Shown here in pieces: positions 41,647 to 44,596 of a DNA stretch of 44,596 nucleotides. Source of the stretch: Bradyrhizobium sp. (lineage in GTDB: Bacteria; Pseudomonadota; Alphaproteobacteria; Rhizobiales; Xanthobacteraceae); NCBI GenBank assembly GCA_028290305.1, contig JAQGKC010000209.1, positions 1-44,596 on the forward strand, read 5' to 3'. The first letter of the stretch is position 1; each line of letters starts with the position of its first letter. The notes under the pieces were generated by a model. It was not told where the DNA came from. It ran no database searches and saw only the letters and a program-made list of their open reading frames with translations. The position numbers and the translations under genes are program-made.

Positions 41647-43326
41647 ATGTCAGGCACAACTTCAAGCCTCGGCCCATCGGGCCACGTCGATGATTTCGCG
41701 CGGCGAAATCTTCCGCCGGCCGACCAGTGGCCGGAATTGCGATTGGATCGGCCGGAGTTTCAATATGCCGACTATCTCAATGCCGGGGTTGAACTGACCG
41801 ACCGTATCGTCGAGCAGGGTCTCGGCGATCGCATCGCCCTGATCGGCAACGGACGCCAGCGCACCTATAAAGAGTTGGCGGATTGGTCGAACCGGCTGGC
41901 CCATGCCCTGGTGGAGAATTACGGCGTCAAGCCCGGCAACCGGGTGCTGATCCGCTCGGGCAACAACCCGGCCCTGGTCGCCGCATGGCTTGCGGCAACC
42001 AAAGCCGGCGCCGTCGTCATCAACACCATGCCTATGCTTCGCGCCGGCGAATTGACTAAGATCGTCGACAAGGCGGAGGTCGCGCTGGCGCTGACCGACA
42101 GCCGCATCGCCGACGAACTGGTTGCGTGTGCCAAGACCAGCCGCTTTCTCAAGCAGGTGGTGAATTTCGATGGAACGTCAAATCATGATGCCGAACTGGA
42201 TCGGGTGGCGCTGAACAAGCCGGTGCGGTTCGATGCGGCGAAAACCGGCCGGGACGATGTCGCCTTGCTGGGATTTACCTCAGGCACCACCGGCGAGCCG
42301 AAAGCGACGATGCATTTCCACCGCGATCTCCTGATGATCGCGGATGGTTACGCCAGAGAGGTCCTCAACGTCACTCCCGAGGATGTCTTCGTGGGATCGC
42401 CACCGCTCGCCTTTACATTTGGGCTTGGCGGGCTTGCAATCTTTCCTTTGCGTTTCGGTGCGACCGCGACTCTCCTGGAAAACGCGGCGCCCAGCGAGAT
42501 GGTCAAGATCATCGAAACCTATCGTGCCACGATCTGCTTCACGTCGCCGACCGCCTATCGGGCGATGATGGCCGCGATGGACAAGGGCGCCGATCTGTCG
42601 TCGCTGCGGCTTGCGGTTTCGGCCGGCGAGACCTTGCCGGCGCCGGTTTTCGAGAGCTGGACCCGCAAGACGGGCAAGCCCATTCTCGATGGCATCGGCA
42701 GCACGGAGATGCTGCATATCTTCATCACCAACCGGATCGGCGATGCGGTTGCGGGAACGACAGGTTTGCCGGTGACCGGCTATGAGGCAAAAATCGTCGA
42801 CGCCGACATGAATGAATTGCCGCCGGGCACGATCGGCAAGCTTGCGGTTCGCGGGCCGACAGGATGCCGCTATCTCGCAGACAGCAGGCAGTCAAACTAT
42901 GTGCGCGACGGCTGGAATCTGACGGGCGATGCGTTCGTCCAGAACGACAACGGCCGCTTCTCGTTTGTCGCCCGGGCCGACGATATGATCATTTCCTCAG
43001 GCTACAACATCGCCGGCCCCGAGGTTGAATCGGCGTTGCTGTCGCATCCGGCAGTCGCCGAATGCGGTGTCGTCGGCGCGCCCGATGAGGCGCGCGGCAT
43101 GATCGTCAAGGCCTATGTGGTGCTTGCTTCCGGCGCGACGGCCGACGTCGTGCTGGCGGCGGCCTTGCAGGATCACGTCAAGCGCGAGATCGCGCCTTAC
43201 AAATATCCCCGCGCGATCGAGTTCGTCGCGCAATTGCCGAAGACGGAAACCGGCAAGCTGCAGCGCTTTGCGTTGCGGCAGATGGCGCAAGCCGGCGCAG
43301 CGTCGGCTGGCATGGCCGCGGAATGA
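41647..43326 (+). CDS. Aryl-CoA ligase, benzoate-CoA ligase family (probable 2-aminobenzoate-CoA ligase)
   Basis: A 559-residue AMP-forming ligase that activates an aromatic acid to its CoA thioester. P-loop GFTSGTTGEPKATMHFHRD, the segment GSTEMLHIFI, GDAFVQNDNGRFSFVARADDMIISSGYNI and the C-terminal catalytic Lys in KTETGKLQRF are present. GSTEMLHIF is characteristic of benzoate- and 2-aminobenzoate-CoA ligases. ATG 41647 has AGGGG eight bases upstream. The in-frame ATG 41569 lies within the operator/-10 region and cannot be used from that promoter, and ATG 41641 is too close to the ribosome site. It probably makes the substrate of the fused monooxygenase/reductase. Salicylate is the alternative substrate. 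Confidence 0.9.
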   Translation: MSGTTSSLGPSGHVDDFARRNLPPADQWPELRLDRPEFQYADYLNAGVELTDRIVEQGLGDRIALIGNGRQRTYKELADWSNRLAHALVENYGVKPGNRVLIRSGNNPALVAAWLAATKAGAVVINTMPMLRAGELTKIVDKAEVALALTDSRIADELVACAKTSRFLKQVVNFDGTSNHDAELDRVALNKPVRFDAAKTGRDDVALLGFTSGTTGEPKATMHFHRDLLMIADGYAREVLNVTPEDVFVGSPPLAFTFGLGGLAIFPLRFGATATLLENAAPSEMVKIIETYRATICFTSPTAYRAMMAAMDKGADLSSLRLAVSAGETLPAPVFESWTRKTGKPILDGIGSTEMLHIFITNRIGDAVAGTTGLPVTGYEAKIVDADMNELPPGTIGKLAVRGPTGCRYLADSRQSNYVRDGWNLTGDAFVQNDNGRFSFVARADDMIISSGYNIAGPEVESALLSHPAVAECGVVGAPDEARGMIVKAYVVLASGATADVVLAAALQDHVKREIAPYKYPRAIEFVAQLPKTETGKLQRFALRQMAQAGAASAGMAAE

Positions 43327-43350
43327 ATACCTGACAATGGAGATTTGGTC

Positions 43351-43806
43351 GTGAGCATGCCAAAAGGGCCCACGCTTGCGGTGCTGCCCGGTTCGAAAAG
43401 CGATGCCTCGGGGCCTGCGCAGATTCTGCAGCCGAGCGGCTGGCCCACACCGAAAGGCTATGCCAACGGCATGGCCGCCGACGGCCGTATCGTCGTGACC
43501 GGCGGTGTCATTGGCTGGAACCGCGAGGGGCATCTGGTCGAGGGTTTTGTCGCGCAGGTCCGCCAGACGCTCGGCAATATCGCGGTGATCCTCGCCGAAG
43601 GCGATGCGCGGCCGGAACATCTCGTGCGGCTCACATGGTATGTGGTCGATATGGATGAATATCTGACGAACCTGAAAGAACTCGGCCGGATCTATCGCGA
43701 GATTTTTGGCGCACATTATCCGGCGATGGCGCTGGTTCAGGTCGTGCGTCTGGTCGAGAAGGCCGCGCGGGTCGAGATCGAAGCAACGGCGGTGGTGCCG
43801 CGTTAG
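43351..43806 (+). CDS. RidA/YjgF-family protein without the canonical active-site Arg
   Basis: A 151-residue Rid-family protein. GTG 43351 has GGAG eight bases upstream, better placed than ATG 43357. The core matches the family: GRIVVTGGVIGW, QVRQTLGNIAVILAEGDARPEHLVRLTWYVVDMDEY, and the C-terminal VEIEATAVV. In E. coli RidA the imine-hydrolysing Arg105 lies in PARSC; here the same place reads PAMAL, with Met126. Glu142 is kept at the position of Glu120. Rid proteins with Arg hydrolyse imines of amino acids; this variant may act on an enamine with a thioester instead of a free carboxylate, or be non-catalytic. It follows the ligase by 24 bases. Confidence 0.9.
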   Translation: MSMPKGPTLAVLPGSKSDASGPAQILQPSGWPTPKGYANGMAADGRIVVTGGVIGWNREGHLVEGFVAQVRQTLGNIAVILAEGDARPEHLVRLTWYVVDMDEYLTNLKELGRIYREIFGAHYPAMALVQVVRLVEKAARVEIEATAVVPR

Positions 43807-43828
43807 ACGACACCACCTTTTTGGCCTG

Positions 43829-44596
43829 TCAATTCCGATACGACGTATCGACGCGATCAAGCTTGCGCAGCAGTGCGGGCCACGCGAGGCCGCCGTTGCG
43901 GTTCGGCCTGTCGGTGCGCGGCCTCATCTTGTCGAAAGTCTTTTCCAGGATGTCGCTCGAAGGGAGTGTCAGCTTGGTGTTGCACGACAGCGCCATCACC
44001 TGCACCTCGCAGGCGCGCTCCAACCTGAACAGCGCGTTGAACGCCGCGGGAATGGTGTGTCCGACTACCAAGAGGCCGTGGTTGCGCAGGATCATCGCCT
44101 CGTGATCGCCGAGGTCGGCAACCAGCCGTTCGCGCTCGCCGACGTCATCGGCGATGCCTTCGAAATCATGATAGGCGATATGCACGAACCGCATCGAGGT
44201 CTGCGCCAGCGGCAGCAGACCGCATTCCATGGCTGAAACGGCCATGCCGGCCGGCGTGTGGGTGTGCGCGACGCAGTCGACATCGTGCCGGGCCATGTGG
44301 ATCGCGCTATGGATGACGAAGCCTGCGGCGTTGACGCCATAGTCCGAGGCATTGAACACGGTGTTACCGTCGTGATCGACCTTGATCAGGCTGGAGGCGT
44401 CGATCTCCTCATAGAGCATCCCGTAGGGGTTGATCAGGAAGTTGTGGGGCTCTCCCGGAACGCGGCACGAGATGTGGTTGGCGATCATCTCGGTCATGCC
44501 GTACATCGCGGTCAAGCGGTAGCAGGCGGCGAGATCGACGCGGGCTTGCCATTCCTCGGCGCTGACCTGTTCGCGGACCGATTTGACGATCTTGAT
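43829..44596 (-). CDS. Class II aldolase/adducin-family protein, N terminus cut by window edge
   Basis: The reading frame is open to the end of the window, so at least 255 residues are present and the start lies beyond base 44596. The peptide seen begins IKIVKSVREQVSAEEWQAR, near a natural N terminus. Zinc-site histidines are in VAHTHTPAGMAVSAM, and RNHGLLVVG holds the third. HNFLINPYGMLYEEIDASSLIKVD is the substrate-loop region. Members act as fuculose-phosphate-type aldolases, as decarboxylases, or without known chemistry. It converges with the RidA gene, 22 bases apart. Its link with the CoA pathway is by location only. Confidence 0.88.
   Translation of the reverse strand: MKIVKSVREQVSAEEWQARVDLAACYRLTAMYGMTEMIANHISCRVPGEPHNFLINPYGMLYEEIDASSLIKVDHDGNTVFNASDYGVNAAGFVIHSAIHMARHDVDCVAHTHTPAGMAVSAMECGLLPLAQTSMRFVHIAYHDFEGIADDVGERERLVADLGDHEAMILRNHGLLVVGHTIPAAFNALFRLERACEVQVMALSCNTKLTLPSSDILEKTFDKMRPRTDRPNRNGGLAWPALLRKLDRVDTSYRN

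Overview
The window is chromosomal DNA with high GC content and short intergenic gaps. Its many ABC importers, acyl-CoA enzymes and flavin or molybdenum oxygenases, together with the protein sequences, suggest an alphaproteobacterium of the Bradyrhizobium/Rhodopseudomonas kind. This assignment is by recognition and was not searched. I see no rRNA, tRNA, insertion sequence, CRISPR array or phage gene. Coding density is very high: 43 protein genes are listed, two of them cut by the window edges, and no gene-free stretch exceeds 300 bases.

Region 1 (1-5852, minus strand) is a Liv-type branched-chain/aromatic-acid importer (binding protein, LivH, LivM, LivG, LivF), flanked on both sides by beta-hydroxyacid dehydrogenase genes. 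Region 2 (6056-9664) holds a two-component flavin monooxygenase (oxygenase plus reductase), a TetR regulator and a convergent luciferase-like monooxygenase. Region 3 (9845-18316, plus strand) looks like one long operon: a three-subunit molybdenum hydroxylase followed by a second complete Liv importer. A near-identical 13-base motif occurs upstream of the region 2 oxygenase and in the promoter region of region 3, so the TetR protein may control both.

Region 4 (18331-26973) has a zinc alcohol dehydrogenase and a third beta-hydroxyacid dehydrogenase on the minus strand. Divergent from them are an SsuA/TauA-type binding protein, an IlvD/Edd dehydratase, an ATPase with two permeases, and a homologue of the pyridine-ring-cleaving dioxygenase NicX. 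Together with the molybdenum hydroxylase and flavin monooxygenase this hints at N-heteroaromatic catabolism, but the substrate is not fixed by the sequence.

Region 5 (26977-44596) is best read as an aerobic CoA-thioester pathway for anthranilate (2-aminobenzoate), or less likely salicylate. Its core is an aryl-CoA ligase (41647), a fused FAD monooxygenase/old-yellow-enzyme reductase of the 2-aminobenzoyl-CoA monooxygenase/reductase type (34557), a RidA-like protein (43351), a crotonase (33635) and an SDR (32833). An unusual minus-strand operon adds an alpha/beta hydrolase, an acyl-CoA dehydrogenase homologue, an acyl-CoA synthetase, an opine-dehydrogenase-like protein and a 3-hydroxyacyl-CoA dehydrogenase. 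A PhzS-like FAD monooxygenase, a small metal-binding cupin and a formamidase-like hydrolase may be feeder steps producing anthranilate. Four promoter regions here share the palindrome TTTA-N4-TAAA, and a MarR regulator (40182) sits in the middle of them. I propose it is the repressor of the whole set.
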